Below, in pieces: positions 53,687 to 62,959 of a stretch of 64,000 nt of DNA. Every line of letters starts with the position of its first letter. Positions within the stretch are counted from its first letter, which is position 1. This DNA comes from an uncultured Kiritimatiellota bacterium (GTDB lineage: Bacteria > Verrucomicrobiota > Kiritimatiellia > RFP12 > DVOR01), in contig CALXMW010000006.1 of assembly GCA_944389585.1 (NCBI GenBank), forward strand, positions 1 through 64,000. Reading direction: 5' to 3'. Under the pieces are notes generated by a model. It saw only the letters and a program-made list of their open reading frames with translations, had not been told where the DNA came from and searched no databases. Position numbers and translations under genes: made by a program.

Positions 53687-55175
53687 TGGGCACCTCCAAA
53701 TCCTTCAGCAGCGGGCCGTTCCCGGAGGCGGGCACCGCGTCCCCCCAGCCCAGGCCAACGGTGTCCCGGAAGACATACTCGGCCAGCGCGTCGGCGTACT
53801 CCGAGGCGATGGCGTCGATGCGGGCCTGCTCAAGCGCGGAGAACTTGTCGAGCAGCTCCGAGAGCGTCTCCTGGTCGTTCTCGTAGCGCGCCCTGGTCTC
53901 GGCGTAGTCGATCTCGGCGGCCTCGCGCGCGGCGGCGGCGACGGCCTTGAGGTCGCGCGCCTGGCGCCAATTCACCCACGCCTGCCAGACCGAGACCATG
54001 AGCGTGGCGGCGGCGTCCTCGCGCAGGGTGTAGGCGGCCTTCTCGCGGGCGCGGGCGCTTTGGTAGTCGGCGATGGAGCGCAGGCCGTCGAAGACGCTCA
54101 TCACGCCGTCCACCGCGCCGGTCAGGTAATTGTGCGGCGCCAGGAAGTCGCTACCGTTGTAGGCCACGCCGCCGTTGAGCGACAGGGTCGGCAGGAAGTG
54201 GGCGAGCGCGGCGAGGGCCTCGACCTTGCGCAGGGAGATGGCCAGGTCGCCGGCCCACATCTCCTTGCGGGCCACGAGGGCCGTCCAAAGCCACTCCTCC
54301 AGCGGCGCGGCGAGGGCCTCGGCGCGGCTCCGCGGGGCCCAGGCGCCGTCCGCGCCCATCACGCCCCAGGGGAGCGCGCGCACCTGCAGGAGCGAGTCGC
54401 CGTCGAGCGCCGGCGCCGCGCCGGAGAGCGGGTGGAGGTTCAGCAGATCCAGCAGGTTCGCCTTGGCGGCGAAGGCGTTGTCGCGGGCGACCCGGGCGTT
54501 GTAGCGGTCGCTGGCGTGGAAGGCGCGGGCGCGGGCCTCCTCGCCGCGCAGGGCCATCCCCTCCCCGGCGAGCGCGCCCACCTGGCGGAGCAGCTCGGCG
54601 GAGGCCTCGGCCTGGGCCTCGTAGGCGGCGACGGTGCGCCCGGCGACGGCGGCCTGGTAGAAGAGCGTGGCCACCTGGACGTCGAGCATCTCCTCGTTCC
54701 GGGCGGCGGTGAGGGCCTGCAGCTCCGCGCCGCGGCGGGCGGCCAGCCAGAGCAGCCAGGCGTTGGGGGCGAAGACCGGCTGGCTGATGGTGAGGGCGGA
54801 TTCCGTCACCCACCTGTCCTGCATCTGCATGGTCAGGCCCAGGGAGGCGACCTTGGTGCGGAGCGTCGAGTCCGTGCCGCTGCGGCCATAGGTCAGCTCC
54901 ACCTGCGGCAGGAAGGCCGAGAAGGCCGCCGTGCCCTGGATGGCGGCGAGGCGGGCGTCGAGGCGCGCCTGCGTCAGCTTCAGCGTCCGCCCATGGGCCC
55001 AGCCCCGGCACTCGGCCAAGGTCAGCGGCCCGTCGTGCTCGCGGAAGAAGGCCTCCGTCTCGGCGGCCTTGCCGTCGGCGTACTCCCGCGCGGCGCCGAG
55101 GCGTTCCTCCAGGCCCGGCGCGCACCCCGCGAGCGCGGCCAACGCCAACGGCAGGATGGCGTGGCGCACCTTCAT
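53679..55175 (-). CDS. TolC/OprM-type outer-membrane efflux lipoprotein
   Basis: A 498-aa outer-membrane factor. MKVRHAILPLALAALAGCAPG has a lipobox (LAGC). The body has the duplicated TolC layout: two long alpha-helical hairpin regions (AECRGWAHGRTLKLTQARLDARLAAIQG near the start; ETRARYENDQETLSELLDKFSALEQARIDAIASE near the end, quoted in part) around beta strands. Together with the two downstream genes it would make a tripartite exporter. The start at 55175 overlaps the stop of the HU-like gene (ATGA), so the operon is translationally coupled. Confidence 0.88.
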   Translation of the reverse strand: MKVRHAILPLALAALAGCAPGLEERLGAAREYADGKAAETEAFFREHDGPLTLAECRGWAHGRTLKLTQARLDARLAAIQGTAAFSAFLPQVELTYGRSGTDSTLRTKVASLGLTMQMQDRWVTESALTISQPVFAPNAWLLWLAARRGAELQALTAARNEEMLDVQVATLFYQAAVAGRTVAAYEAQAEASAELLRQVGALAGEGMALRGEEARARAFHASDRYNARVARDNAFAAKANLLDLLNLHPLSGAAPALDGDSLLQVRALPWGVMGADGAWAPRSRAEALAAPLEEWLWTALVARKEMWAGDLAISLRKVEALAALAHFLPTLSLNGGVAYNGSDFLAPHNYLTGAVDGVMSVFDGLRSIADYQSARAREKAAYTLREDAAATLMVSVWQAWVNWRQARDLKAVAAAAREAAEIDYAETRARYENDQETLSELLDKFSALEQARIDAIASEYADALAEYVFRDTVGLGWGDAVPASGNGPLLKDLEVPNE

Positions 55176-55603
55176 GGCTCGGCCTCCTTGGGCACGAAGA
55201 CGATGCCCTTGTTCACCTCTTTGATGAAGGCCGGGGCGATGCGCACGCGCGGCTTGAGGACGTTGCCCTTGGCCGGGTCCGGCGCGCCGCCCTCCTCGAA
55301 GGTGCCCGAGATGGAGAGCTGCAACGTGAAGAGGTTCTGGAAGGCCACGCTGTCGCCCTGGCGCAGGATCTCCTTCACGGCCTCGTTCACCGCCTGCTGC
55401 ACGAACATCACCGTCGCCGCGTTCAGCAAGGGTGTGCGCGCCGCCACGTAGGCGGCCAACTCCTCCTGCGAATAGGTCTTCCGCGTCACCGGGTGGGCGC
55501 ACCACTGGCGGCGGCCCCGCGCGTCGGGCGGCGTCGGGTGCACCACGTAGCGCACGCCCTTGCCACCCGCCTCCCGCTCCTTGCCCATCGTCTCGTCGCT
55601 CAT
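55172..55603 (-). CDS. HU/IHF-like DNA-binding domain protein
   Basis: A 143-aa protein resembling the HU-like proteins first described in Bacteroidetes, with an N-terminal half including YSQEELAAYVAARTPLLNAATV and a C-terminal half FQNLFTLQLSISGTF and KPRVRIAPAFIKEVN that fits the HU arm and saddle. It is longer than HU (90 aa). It is the first gene of the efflux operon, so it could be a local regulator or architectural factor; that is inference. The ATG at 55603 follows GAGGATTGGAC. Confidence 0.6.
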   Translation of the reverse strand: MSDETMGKEREAGGKGVRYVVHPTPPDARGRRQWCAHPVTRKTYSQEELAAYVAARTPLLNAATVMFVQQAVNEAVKEILRQGDSVAFQNLFTLQLSISGTFEEGGAPDPAKGNVLKPRVRIAPAFIKEVNKGIVFVPKEAEP

Positions 55604-55627
55604 GTCCAATCCTCGACTTTCGCCCCC

Positions 55628-55657
55628 AGTATACGCCCCGCGACGACGCCCTGTCAA
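55628..55657 (-). promoter_or_regulatory. strong promoter for the efflux operon
   Basis: On the minus strand, a consensus TTGACA (55657-55652), an 18-bp spacer and TATACT (55633-55628). The start is about 20 nt before the HU-like ATG (55603). Confidence 0.7.
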
Positions 55658-55775
55658 GCCCCTTTTTCGCCTTAGACCCGCTCTAAACCACCCTCCCTTC
55701 CGCTTGTGCGCCGCCTTACACCCGCACTAGGCGCATACGCCCGGACGCGGCCGCCCGCCGCCAAGGCCGCCGGGG

Positions 55776-55805
55776 AGGACACGCGCGGGGCCTTTTTGGT
55801 ATACT
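55776..55805 (+). promoter_or_regulatory. promoter for the glycosyltransferase/ftsH-cmk/purN genes
   Basis: AGGACA (55776-55781), an 18-bp spacer and TATACT (55800-55805) preceded by TGG. The leader carries TAGGAGATCGCC before the ATG at 55831. Confidence 0.5.
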
Positions 55806-55830
55806 GGGGCGTTTCTTATAGGAGATCGCC

Positions 55831-56766
55831 ATGCCGAAAGTCGCCATCCTGTTGCCGTGCTACAACGAATCGCTCACCATCGAGAAGGTGGTGAAGGACT
55901 TCCGCGCCCAGTTGCCGGACGCGGACATCTGGGTCTATGACAACAACAGCACCGACGGCTCCGGCGACCTGGCCCGCGCCGCCGGCGCGAAGGTCCGCCG
56001 CGTGGTCCAACAAGGCAAGGGCCACGTGGTGCGCAGGATGTTCCAGGAAATCGAGGCCGACGTCTACGTGATGGTCGACGCCGACGACACCTACCCCGCC
56101 GACGAGGTGCAGAAGCTCATCCAGCCCATCCTCGACGGCGAGGCCGACATGGTCAACGGCGACCGCCTCTCCTCCACCTACATGACCGAGAACAAGCGCC
56201 CCGGGCACAACTTCGGCAACACGCTCGTCTGCACGCTCATCCGCCTGCTGTGGGGCCAGCGCGTGCACGACGTGATGACCGGCTACCGCGCCTTCTCGCG
56301 CATGTTCGTCAAAAGCTGCCCCGTCCTCGCCAACGGCTTCGAGATCGAGACGGAGATGACGCTCCACACCCTCGACAAGCGCATGAGCCTCATCGAGGTC
56401 CCGGTGCAGTACCGCGACCGCCCGGCGGGCTCCTTCTCCAAGCTCAACACCGTGAGCGACGGCATCCGCGTGCTGCTGACGATTTTCAACCTCTTCCGCT
56501 TCTACCGCCCCGAACTCTTCTTCGGGACGGTCGGGCTGGTGCTGCTCCTGGCCTCCGCGGGCCTCTTCGTCCCCGTGCTGGCCGAGTACTTCGACACCGG
56601 CCTGGTGCCGCGCATCCCCACGCAGATCTTCTCGGGCTTCCTGGCCATCGCCGGCCTGCTCTCCTTCGGCGTCGGCCTCATCCTGGGCGCGTGCAAGAAG
56701 CAATCCGACCAAATGTTCGAGATCCTCGTGTCCCAGGAGCGCGGGCGCGACGTGCAGAGGAGCTAA
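55831..56766 (+). CDS. family 2 glycosyltransferase with two membrane segments
   Basis: A 311-aa GT2 enzyme of the dolichol-/undecaprenyl-phosphate mannosyltransferase-like group. The N-terminal catalytic domain has VAILLPCYNESLTIEKVV, VYDNNSTDGSGDLA and the metal-binding MVDADDTYPADEV; the acceptor region is VMTGYRAFSRMF and EMTLHTLDKRMSLIEVPVQY. Two C-terminal hydrophobic helices (FFGTVGLVLLLASAGLFVPV and FSGFLAIAGLLSFGVGLILG) anchor it. It probably transfers a sugar to a polyprenyl phosphate for envelope glycans. It is 6 bp from the next gene, hence co-transcribed with ftsH-cmk. Confidence 0.88.
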   Translation: MPKVAILLPCYNESLTIEKVVKDFRAQLPDADIWVYDNNSTDGSGDLARAAGAKVRRVVQQGKGHVVRRMFQEIEADVYVMVDADDTYPADEVQKLIQPILDGEADMVNGDRLSSTYMTENKRPGHNFGNTLVCTLIRLLWGQRVHDVMTGYRAFSRMFVKSCPVLANGFEIETEMTLHTLDKRMSLIEVPVQYRDRPAGSFSKLNTVSDGIRVLLTIFNLFRFYRPELFFGTVGLVLLLASAGLFVPVLAEYFDTGLVPRIPTQIFSGFLAIAGLLSFGVGLILGACKKQSDQMFEILVSQERGRDVQRS

Positions 56767-56772
56767 GCCAAG

Positions 56773-59493
56773 ATGGCCGACCCGGACCCCAAGAAACAGA
56801 AAGCCCCCACCCCCAAGAAACCCGGCGACGAAGGCCCCAACAACTGGAAGCGCCCCGTCATCGTCTGGGTGCTCCTGGCCGTCTTCGTCCTCTCGCTCAT
56901 CGGCATCTTCCGCGGCGGCAACGCCGGCGCCCAGGCCCCCCTCGGCGCCGGCCTCGGCGGCGCGGCCCAAGAGCCCCTCTCCCAGCTCGCCTTCTGGCAG
57001 CGCGTCGAGGCCGGCCGCGCCTACGCGCAGGACGGCAAGACCGTCGTCGGCAACACCGCCCTCACCGACGTCACCCTCGTGCGCGAGAACAACGGCGCCA
57101 CCTTCCTCGAAGGCCGCTGGGCCACCCAGCCCGCCGCCGACGGCGCCCCCGCGCTCCGCGGCGAGCCCTTCCAGCTGAACATCCTCGACGCCAGCCGGGT
57201 GGAGGACCGCCTCGCCGCCGCCGGCGTCAAGGCCCGCCAAGAGAACCGCACCAACTGGCTGGGCACCCTCCTGCTCTCCCTCCTGCCGCTGGCGCTCATG
57301 TTCGCCCTCTTCTACTTCCTCTTCGCCCGCCAGATGCGCGGCCTGGGCGGCGGCGAGGGCGGCCCCTTCGCCTTCGGCAAATCCCGCGCCCGCCTCCTCA
57401 GCAAAGACGAGGCCAAGGTGCGCTTCAAGGACGTCGCCGGCGTCGACGAGGCCAAAGAGGAAGTCCAGGAAATCGTCGAGTTCCTCCGCGACCCCAAACG
57501 CTTCGAGGCCCTCGGCGGCCGCGTCCCCAAAGGCATCCTCCTCATGGGCCCCCCCGGCACCGGCAAGACCCTCCTGGCCAAGGCCATCGCCGGCGAGGCC
57601 CAGGTGCCCTTCTTCAGCATCAGCGGCTCGGACTTCGTGGAGATGTTCGTCGGCGTCGGCGCCAGCCGCGTCCGCGACATGTTCGCCCAAGCCAAGAAAA
57701 ACGCCCCCTGCATCCTCTTCATCGACGAGATCGACGCCATCGGCCGCACCCGCTTCACCGGCATCGGCGGCGGCCACGACGAGCGCGAGCAGACCCTCAA
57801 CGCCATGCTCGTGGAGATGGACGGCTTCGAGGGCAACACCGGCGTCATCGTCATGGCCGCCACCAACCGCGTCGACGTCCTCGACCCCGCCCTCACCCGC
57901 CCCGGCCGCTTCGACCGCCAGATCGTCGTCGACCTGCCCACCGTCGAAGGCCGCCTCGCCATCCTCAACGTCCACGCCGCAAAAGTCAAGCTCGGCCCCG
58001 ACGTCGACCTCCAGCGCATCGCCCGCGGCACCCCCGGCTTCTCCGGCGCAGACCTCGCCAACCTCCTCAACGAAGCCGCCCTCCTCGCCGCCCGCGAACG
58101 CCGCCAAGACGTCTCCCACGCCGACCTCGAGGAAGCCCGCGACAAAATCCTCTGGGGCCGCGAGCGCCGCTCCCACGCCATGGCCGACCGCGACCGCCGC
58201 ATCACCGCCTGGCACGAAGGCGGCCACGCCCTCGCCCAAGTCCTCCTCGAGCACACCGAGCCCCTCCACAAAGTCACCATCATCCCCCGCGGCCGCGCCC
58301 TCGGCGCCACCATGACGCTCCCTGAGCGCGACGTCCTCAACCGCACCGAGGCCGAGATGAAGGACATGCTCGTGGTCCTCACCGCCGGGCGCATCGCCGA
58401 AAAACGCTTCACCGGCGACCTCTCCACCGGCGCCTCCCAAGACATCAAGATGGCCACCCGCCTCGCCCGCCAGATGGTCTGCGCCTACGGCATGAGCGAG
58501 GCCTTCGGCTTCCAAGCCTTCGGCGACAACGAAGAGCAGGTCTACCTCGGCCGCGAGCTCGGCCGCAAGCAAGACCACTCCGAGGCCACCGCCCAAACCA
58601 TCGACGCCGAGGTCACCCGCCTCCTCCAAGAGGCCTACCGCCGCGGCGAGCGCCTCATCGCCGAAAACGGCGAGCGCCTCGCCCAGCTCGTCGACTACCT
58701 CCTCGAGGTCGAGACCGCAGACGGCCGCGACGTCGAGCGCCTCGTCAAAACCGGCGAACGCCCCGCCCCCAAACCGAAAGCCCTCCCCATGAAGACACCC
58801 CGCGTCATCGCCGTCGACGGCCCCAGCGGCGCCGGCAAATCCTCCGTCTCGCGCGCCGTCGGCCAACGCCTCGGCTTCCTCCACGTCGACAGCGGCGCCC
58901 TCTACCGCATCGTCACCTGGCAATGCCTCGAGCAAGGCGTCGACACCGCCGACCCCAAGGCCGTCGCCGCCCTCGCCGACACGCTCCAAATCGACTGCCA
59001 GCCCGAGGACGGCCGCATCGTCTACGCCGTCGGCGGCCTCCGCCCCGACAAGGAACTCCGCGAGCCGCGCATCAACGCCCACGCCTCCCCCGTCGCCACC
59101 GTCCCCGAGGTCCGCGCCAAAATCACCGCCCTCCTCCGCTCCCTCACCCGCTTCGGCGACATCATCGTCGAAGGCCGCGACATCACCACCGCCGTCTTCC
59201 CCGACACCCCCGCGCGCTTCTTCCTCGAGGCCGACCCCGCCGTCCGCGCCCAACGCCGACAGCTCGAGGAAGTCCAAAAAGGCGTCGCCAACCAATCCGT
59301 CGAGGCCGTCCAAGCCTCCCTCCTGGCGCGCGACAAAATCGACTCCTCCCGCGCCTGCGCCCCCCTCCGCAAGGCCGACGGCGTCACCGTCATCGACTCC
59401 ACCCACCTCACCCTCGAGCAAGTCATCCAAGCCGTCCTCGACGCCCTCCCCGAGGACTGGAAGCCCGCCCCCGAGGAGCCCCCCCATGCCTAA
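56773..59493 (+). CDS. ftsH: FtsH zinc protease fused to cytidylate kinase
   Basis: One 906-codon frame. Residues 1-672 are FtsH: membrane segments at about 28-46 and 165-186, Walker A GPPGTGKT (259-266), Walker [15 protein letters not shown] region [20 protein letters not shown], and the zinc site HEGGH (481-485). Residues 673-906 are a complete cytidylate kinase: [57 protein letters not shown] and a C-terminal [19 protein letters not shown]. The linker is [10 protein letters not shown] and there is no stop between them. The Met at 58789 could serve as an internal start for free Cmk, but its upstream sequence is weak. FtsH degrades membrane and regulatory proteins; Cmk phosphorylates CMP/dCMP. 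Confidence 0.88.
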   Translation: MADPDPKKQKAPTPKKPGDEGPNNWKRPVIVWVLLAVFVLSLIGIFRGGNAGAQAPLGAGLGGAAQEPLSQLAFWQRVEAGRAYAQDGKTVVGNTALTDVTLVRENNGATFLEGRWATQPAADGAPALRGEPFQLNILDASRVEDRLAAAGVKARQENRTNWLGTLLLSLLPLALMFALFYFLFARQMRGLGGGEGGPFAFGKSRARLLSKDEAKVRFKDVAGVDEAKEEVQEIVEFLRDPKRFEALGGRVPKGILLMGPPGTGKTLLAKAIAGEAQVPFFSISGSDFVEMFVGVGASRVRDMFAQAKKNAPCILFIDEIDAIGRTRFTGIGGGHDEREQTLNAMLVEMDGFEGNTGVIVMAATNRVDVLDPALTRPGRFDRQIVVDLPTVEGRLAILNVHAAKVKLGPDVDLQRIARGTPGFSGADLANLLNEAALLAARERRQDVSHADLEEARDKILWGRERRSHAMADRDRRITAWHEGGHALAQVLLEHTEPLHKVTIIPRGRALGATMTLPERDVLNRTEAEMKDMLVVLTAGRIAEKRFTGDLSTGASQDIKMATRLARQMVCAYGMSEAFGFQAFGDNEEQVYLGRELGRKQDHSEATAQTIDAEVTRLLQEAYRRGERLIAENGERLAQLVDYLLEVETADGRDVERLVKTGERPAPKPKALPMKTPRVIAVDGPSGAGKSSVSRAVGQRLGFLHVDSGALYRIVTWQCLEQGVDTADPKAVAALADTLQIDCQPEDGRIVYAVGGLRPDKELREPRINAHASPVATVPEVRAKITALLRSLTRFGDIIVEGRDITTAVFPDTPARFFLEADPAVRAQRRQLEEVQKGVANQSVEAVQASLLARDKIDSSRACAPLRKADGVTVIDSTHLTLEQVIQAVLDALPEDWKPAPEEPPHA

Positions 59494-60100
59494 ACTCCGC
59501 CTCGCCGTCCTCGGCTCCGGCTCCGGCACCAACATGCAATCCATCCTCGATGCCATCCGCGCCGGGACGCTCGACGCCGAAATCCGCCTCGTCCTGGCCG
59601 ACGTCGAGGACGCCTTCATCCTCGAGCGCGCCCGCCGCGCCGGCCTCCCCGCCCGCTTCCTCTCCGCCGCCCCCTACAAGACCAAGCTCGAAGGCCCCGC
59701 CGAGGACGCCTACATCCACGCCATCCGCGAGGCCGGCGCCGACACCGTCGTCCTCGCCGGCTTCATGCGCATCGTCAAGCCCGGCCTCCTCGCCGCCTTC
59801 CCCGGCCGCGTCCTCAACATCCACCCCGCCCTCCTCCCCGCCTTCCCCGGCCTCCACTCCTGGAAACAGGCCCTCGACTACGGCGCCAAGGTCGCCGGCT
59901 GCACCGTCCACCTCGTCGACGCCGGCACCGACAGCGGCCCCATCATCGTCCAACGCGCCGTCCCCGTCCTCGAAGACGACACCCCCGAGACCCTCCACGC
60001 CCGCATCCAAGAGCAAGAGCACCTCGCCTACCCCGAGGCCCTCCGCCTCCTGGCCACCGGGCGCCTCTCCCTCCACGGCCGCCGCGTCGCCATCAAGTAA
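59486..60100 (+). CDS. purN: phosphoribosylglycinamide formyltransferase
   Basis: A 204-aa GART enzyme that formylates GAR with 10-formyl-THF in purine synthesis. It has LAVLGSGSGTNMQSILDAI, the catalytic region FMRIVKPGLLAAFPGRVLNI with NIHPALLPAFPGLHSW, and GCTVHLVDAGTDSGPIIVQ. The ATG at 59486 overlaps the ftsH-cmk stop by 8 nt. Its last codons (GRRVAIK) contain the first copy of an 18-bp repeat whose second copy lies at 62914, beyond the R-M island. The island therefore entered at the purN 3' end without destroying the gene. Confidence 0.93.
   Translation: MPKLRLAVLGSGSGTNMQSILDAIRAGTLDAEIRLVLADVEDAFILERARRAGLPARFLSAAPYKTKLEGPAEDAYIHAIREAGADTVVLAGFMRIVKPGLLAAFPGRVLNIHPALLPAFPGLHSWKQALDYGAKVAGCTVHLVDAGTDSGPIIVQRAVPVLEDDTPETLHARIQEQEHLAYPEALRLLATGRLSLHGRRVAIK
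60077..60094. repeat. 18-bp direct repeat, left copy (R-M island boundary)
   Basis: GGCCGCCGCGTCGCCATC within the last codons of purN. An identical copy lies at 62914-62931. Together they bracket the 2.8-kb restriction-modification island. Confidence 0.8.
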
Positions 60101-60125
60101 GGTGAATACAGAAAGGCCGTCGTCG

Positions 60126-60941
60126 ATGAATGGGATTTCGAGTGAGCGTGCCATCCGCTCCGTGGTCGCCACCGCTGTGAAGACTTATACCAACGCCTTC
60201 TCCGAGCGGCACCTATCGGGGTTAAACGATCCGGATGGCACCATCAACATGAAGATTAACAACATCTTCATTGCGGAGTTGGGGCCGGAAATCCAATATT
60301 TCTCCGCGCTTTCCCGTTCTCTGGATAGTAGTCTCGGGAACATGTTGGAGACGATGGCCATCCAGATTGCCTAGTTGCATTACGTCGTGTCGCAATCTGT
60401 CGAGGGTGAATTGTACGCCGCGCAAACTGAAACGATCGCTCACTTGCTTGAGAAGTATAAGCGCCACGAGAAAACACCGGCGGTGGAAGATTATGTCTCC
60501 GCGCTCGCCTCGTGCAAGCATGGCGGGGCAATGACGCGTCGTCACGAGGCAGATTATTGTCTCTTCGATGAAAAAACCGGGGATTACCATCTTATCGAGC
60601 TCAAGATTGGTGGAGATTTGGATAATAAAAAGGCACGTTCCGAGAAGGAAGCGCTTTTGGAACAGTATTGTATTTTATCCAACACGCTCGGTTCTTCCGC
60701 CTCCGTGAAACTGCATTTCGCCACAGCTTACAATCGTTATGGAGAAGGAAAGCCCTGGGTTCAAAGCCGTGTACTGCAATTCTTTGCCAAGGACGAGTTG
60801 CTCATCAGCCGGGATTTCTGGAACTTTATCTGCAAATCCGGCCAAGGTTACGAGATTGTGCTCGATGAGTACAAGACGAATGCTCACTACATTGTTTCCG
60901 CGTTGAACGACATCAAGCGCGCCTATCTTCCTGAAGAATGA
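60126..60941 (+). pseudogene. TdeIII-like type II restriction endonuclease, interrupted by amber stop
   Basis: The frame starts at ATG 60126 (AAAGG upstream) and would encode about 271 aa, but a TAG at 60372-60374 breaks it after MLETMAIQIA. The frame continues without shift (LHYVVSQSVEGELYAAQTE). The second part holds the nuclease core: HEADYCLFDEKTG, then HLIELKIGGDLDNKK, a D...ExK pattern of the PD-(D/E)xK fold as in TdeIII-like enzymes. A single-base change from AAG (Lys) would create the stop. The methyltransferase gene begins by overlapping its end. The GC content is far below that of flanking genes. It is probably inactive, unless the stop is read through. Confidence 0.7.
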
Positions 60942-61654
60942 CCCTCTGTGAAGCGCAACGGTATGCGGTGCGTTTGGGGGACAGCCGCGAAATCATCCGC
61001 AAGGTGCCAGACAACTTTGTGGACTTCATCCTGACAGACCCGCCTTATAACCTCGCCAAACACTCCACGGGCAACATCCCGCTCCCCAACCGGAAGCCCA
61101 TGAACAATGACGTCGCACAGTGGGATTTGGAAGCGTTCGTCCCAAGTGAATGGGCAGAGGCGTTTATCCGCATTCTAAAACCAACGGGGAACCTCTTCAT
61201 CTTCACTTCCTATAACATGATTGGGAAGTGGTACGACTGCCTTGACCACCGCTTCTCCACGACGCAATTCATGGTTTGGCACAAAACCAACCCCGCGCCC
61301 AAAATCTTCAAGGCGGGCTTTCTGAACAGTTGTGAGATTGTCTTTTGTTGTTGGAACAAGGGGCACACCTGGAACTTTCTCTCCCAGTCGGAGATGCACA
61401 ATTTCGTCGAAAGCCCAATCTGTATGGCACCGGAACGCCTCCGTTCCCCGAAGCACCCAACGCAAAAACCCGTTTCAATCCTAAAGAAAATGATCACCAT
61501 CGCCAGCAATGTCGACGACATTGTCTTTGACCCCTTTATGGGCGTTGGCTCGACGGGGGTCGCCGCGTTGTCATTGGGACGCCGTTTCATCGGATTCGAG
61601 CGCGACGAAGCCTATTTCCGCGCGGCCGAAGCGCGCTTGAGGCGGGAGGATTGA
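60938..61654 (+). CDS. beta-class site-specific DNA methyltransferase
   Basis: A 238-aa DNA methyltransferase with motif IV (FILTDPPYNLAKH) near the N-terminus and motif I (FDPFMGVGSTGVAALSLGRRF) near the C-terminus, the beta-class order. DPPY favours N6-adenine; N4-cytosine cannot be excluded. HPTQKPVSILKKMI precedes motif I, as usual. The start by ATGA overlap with the nuclease gene and the 1-bp gap to the next methyltransferase show an operon. It probably protects one strand of the recognition site. Confidence 0.88.
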   Translation: MTLCEAQRYAVRLGDSREIIRKVPDNFVDFILTDPPYNLAKHSTGNIPLPNRKPMNNDVAQWDLEAFVPSEWAEAFIRILKPTGNLFIFTSYNMIGKWYDCLDHRFSTTQFMVWHKTNPAPKIFKAGFLNSCEIVFCCWNKGHTWNFLSQSEMHNFVESPICMAPERLRSPKHPTQKPVSILKKMITIASNVDDIVFDPFMGVGSTGVAALSLGRRFIGFERDEAYFRAAEARLRRED

Positions 61655-61655
61655 C

Positions 61656-62819
61656 ATGGGGAAAGGTGGGCCAAAGGCATTGTTGAAATGGCCTGGGGGG
61701 AAGGAACGGGAGTTGACGCACATCTTGCCCAACTTGCCGCGGTTCAAGAATTACTATGAACCCTTCGTGGGGGGCGGGGCCGTCTTCATGGCTATCCCGG
61801 CGAAGCGATGGTTCATCAACGACGCTTCCAAGGAACTCATGTCGCTCTATCGCCAAATCGCCACGGGGAACCCCGTGTTTTATGATTGGGTGGAAGCCAT
61901 TTGCACGGCGTGGGAGGAGACGTTGGCCTTTGCGGAGGGCAACTCGGCGCTATGGGCCTGCTATCAAACTGCTCGAGGAAGCATGGGCGATGCGCGACTG
62001 GCATCATGTGACATTCTCAAGGCCACGGCCACACAACGCTTCTTCTCGTCCGTTTTACGGCGCTTCCCCTCCATCGCAGAGATGTTCACGCATGAAGCGC
62101 AACACTGTTTCACACGGAAACTGCGGCGGCTGGGACAGCTGGAAACGGAGCATGGGGCCTTAGACCAAAAGGATGTCTCCGCCACGCTGTGCACGGTCTT
62201 TATGGGGGCGCTCTACCTCGCCTTCCGCCATCTCTACAACCATCCAGAAGGGCAACCCGAGGAATTGCGCGCCGCGCTCTTTCTCTTTATCCGCAGTTAC
62301 GCCTACAGCGGGATGTTCCGCTACAACGCGCAAGGCGCCTTCAACGTCCCTTACGGCGGGATGGGCTACAACGCCAAGAGCCTACGCCCAAAACTGAATT
62401 ACTATCGCTCCGCGCCCATCCGTGCGCGCTTTGCCGTCACGGCGCTGTTCAACCTGGACTTTGAGGAGTTTCTCCTGCAGACATCCCCGGGGAAAGAAGA
62501 CTTCGTCTTTCTAGACCCACCTTACGACACGGATTTCAGCACCTACGCAAAGCACCCTTTCTCACAAGACGACCAGCGACGTCTTGCGAAATGCCTGCTC
62601 AAATCCTGCTCGGCCAAATGGATGCTCGTCATCAAAGACACCCCCCTCATCCGCACGCTCTATGAAGGACAAGGCCTCAATATCATGGCCTTCGACAAAA
62701 CCTATCAGGTCAGCTTCATGAACCGAAACAACCGCCGCGCTTCCCATTTGTTGATTGCCAACTATCCATTGCCGGGGCCCAAAATGCCTCCGAACAAGGC
62801 TGGGAACAAGCGCCAATAA
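61656..62819 (+). CDS. D12-class (Dam-like) DNA adenine methyltransferase
   Basis: A 387-aa alpha-class N6-adenine methyltransferase. Motifs: ALLKWPGGKERELTHIL, SAM-binding YYEPFVGGGAVFMAI, AYSGMFRYNAQGAFNVPYGG and catalytic VFLDPPYDTDFSTY. It is longer than Dam (about 280 aa) through an insert between residues 75 and 185. Two methyltransferases in one system suggest an asymmetric recognition site, each enzyme modifying one strand, but the site is not deducible. The TGA overlap region with the previous gene shows coupling. It ends the lower-GC island. Confidence 0.88.
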   Translation: MGKGGPKALLKWPGGKERELTHILPNLPRFKNYYEPFVGGGAVFMAIPAKRWFINDASKELMSLYRQIATGNPVFYDWVEAICTAWEETLAFAEGNSALWACYQTARGSMGDARLASCDILKATATQRFFSSVLRRFPSIAEMFTHEAQHCFTRKLRRLGQLETEHGALDQKDVSATLCTVFMGALYLAFRHLYNHPEGQPEELRAALFLFIRSYAYSGMFRYNAQGAFNVPYGGMGYNAKSLRPKLNYYRSAPIRARFAVTALFNLDFEEFLLQTSPGKEDFVFLDPPYDTDFSTYAKHPFSQDDQRRLAKCLLKSCSAKWMLVIKDTPLIRTLYEGQGLNIMAFDKTYQVSFMNRNNRRASHLLIANYPLPGPKMPPNKAGNKRQ

Positions 62820-62913
62820 CCGTCCATGGGCAGAGAGGGCGCCCCTTCCCTCTCGCAAACCATCTCATTTCGCAAAGCCATCACCACCATCATTGCCGTC
62901 CCTCCCCGCCGCC

Positions 62914-62931
62914 GGCCGCCGCGTCGCCATC
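62914..62931. repeat. 18-bp direct repeat, right copy (R-M island boundary)
   Basis: GGCCGCCGCGTCGCCATC, identical to 60077-60094. The surrounding bases also resemble the purN end (TCCCTCC upstream, a stop codon shortly downstream), as if the original purN terminus had been displaced here. Confidence 0.78.
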
Positions 62932-62959
62932 GCGCAAGGCTGAGGCGCGGCGCCGCCGT

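Noticed and set aside
55816-59619. A 1267-codon minus-strand frame opposite the glycosyltransferase and ftsH-cmk
   Set aside because: Its composition mirrors the codon bias of the real genes (Ala/Glu/Gly/Val runs), it lacks any motif, and the plus strand carries complete known enzymes.
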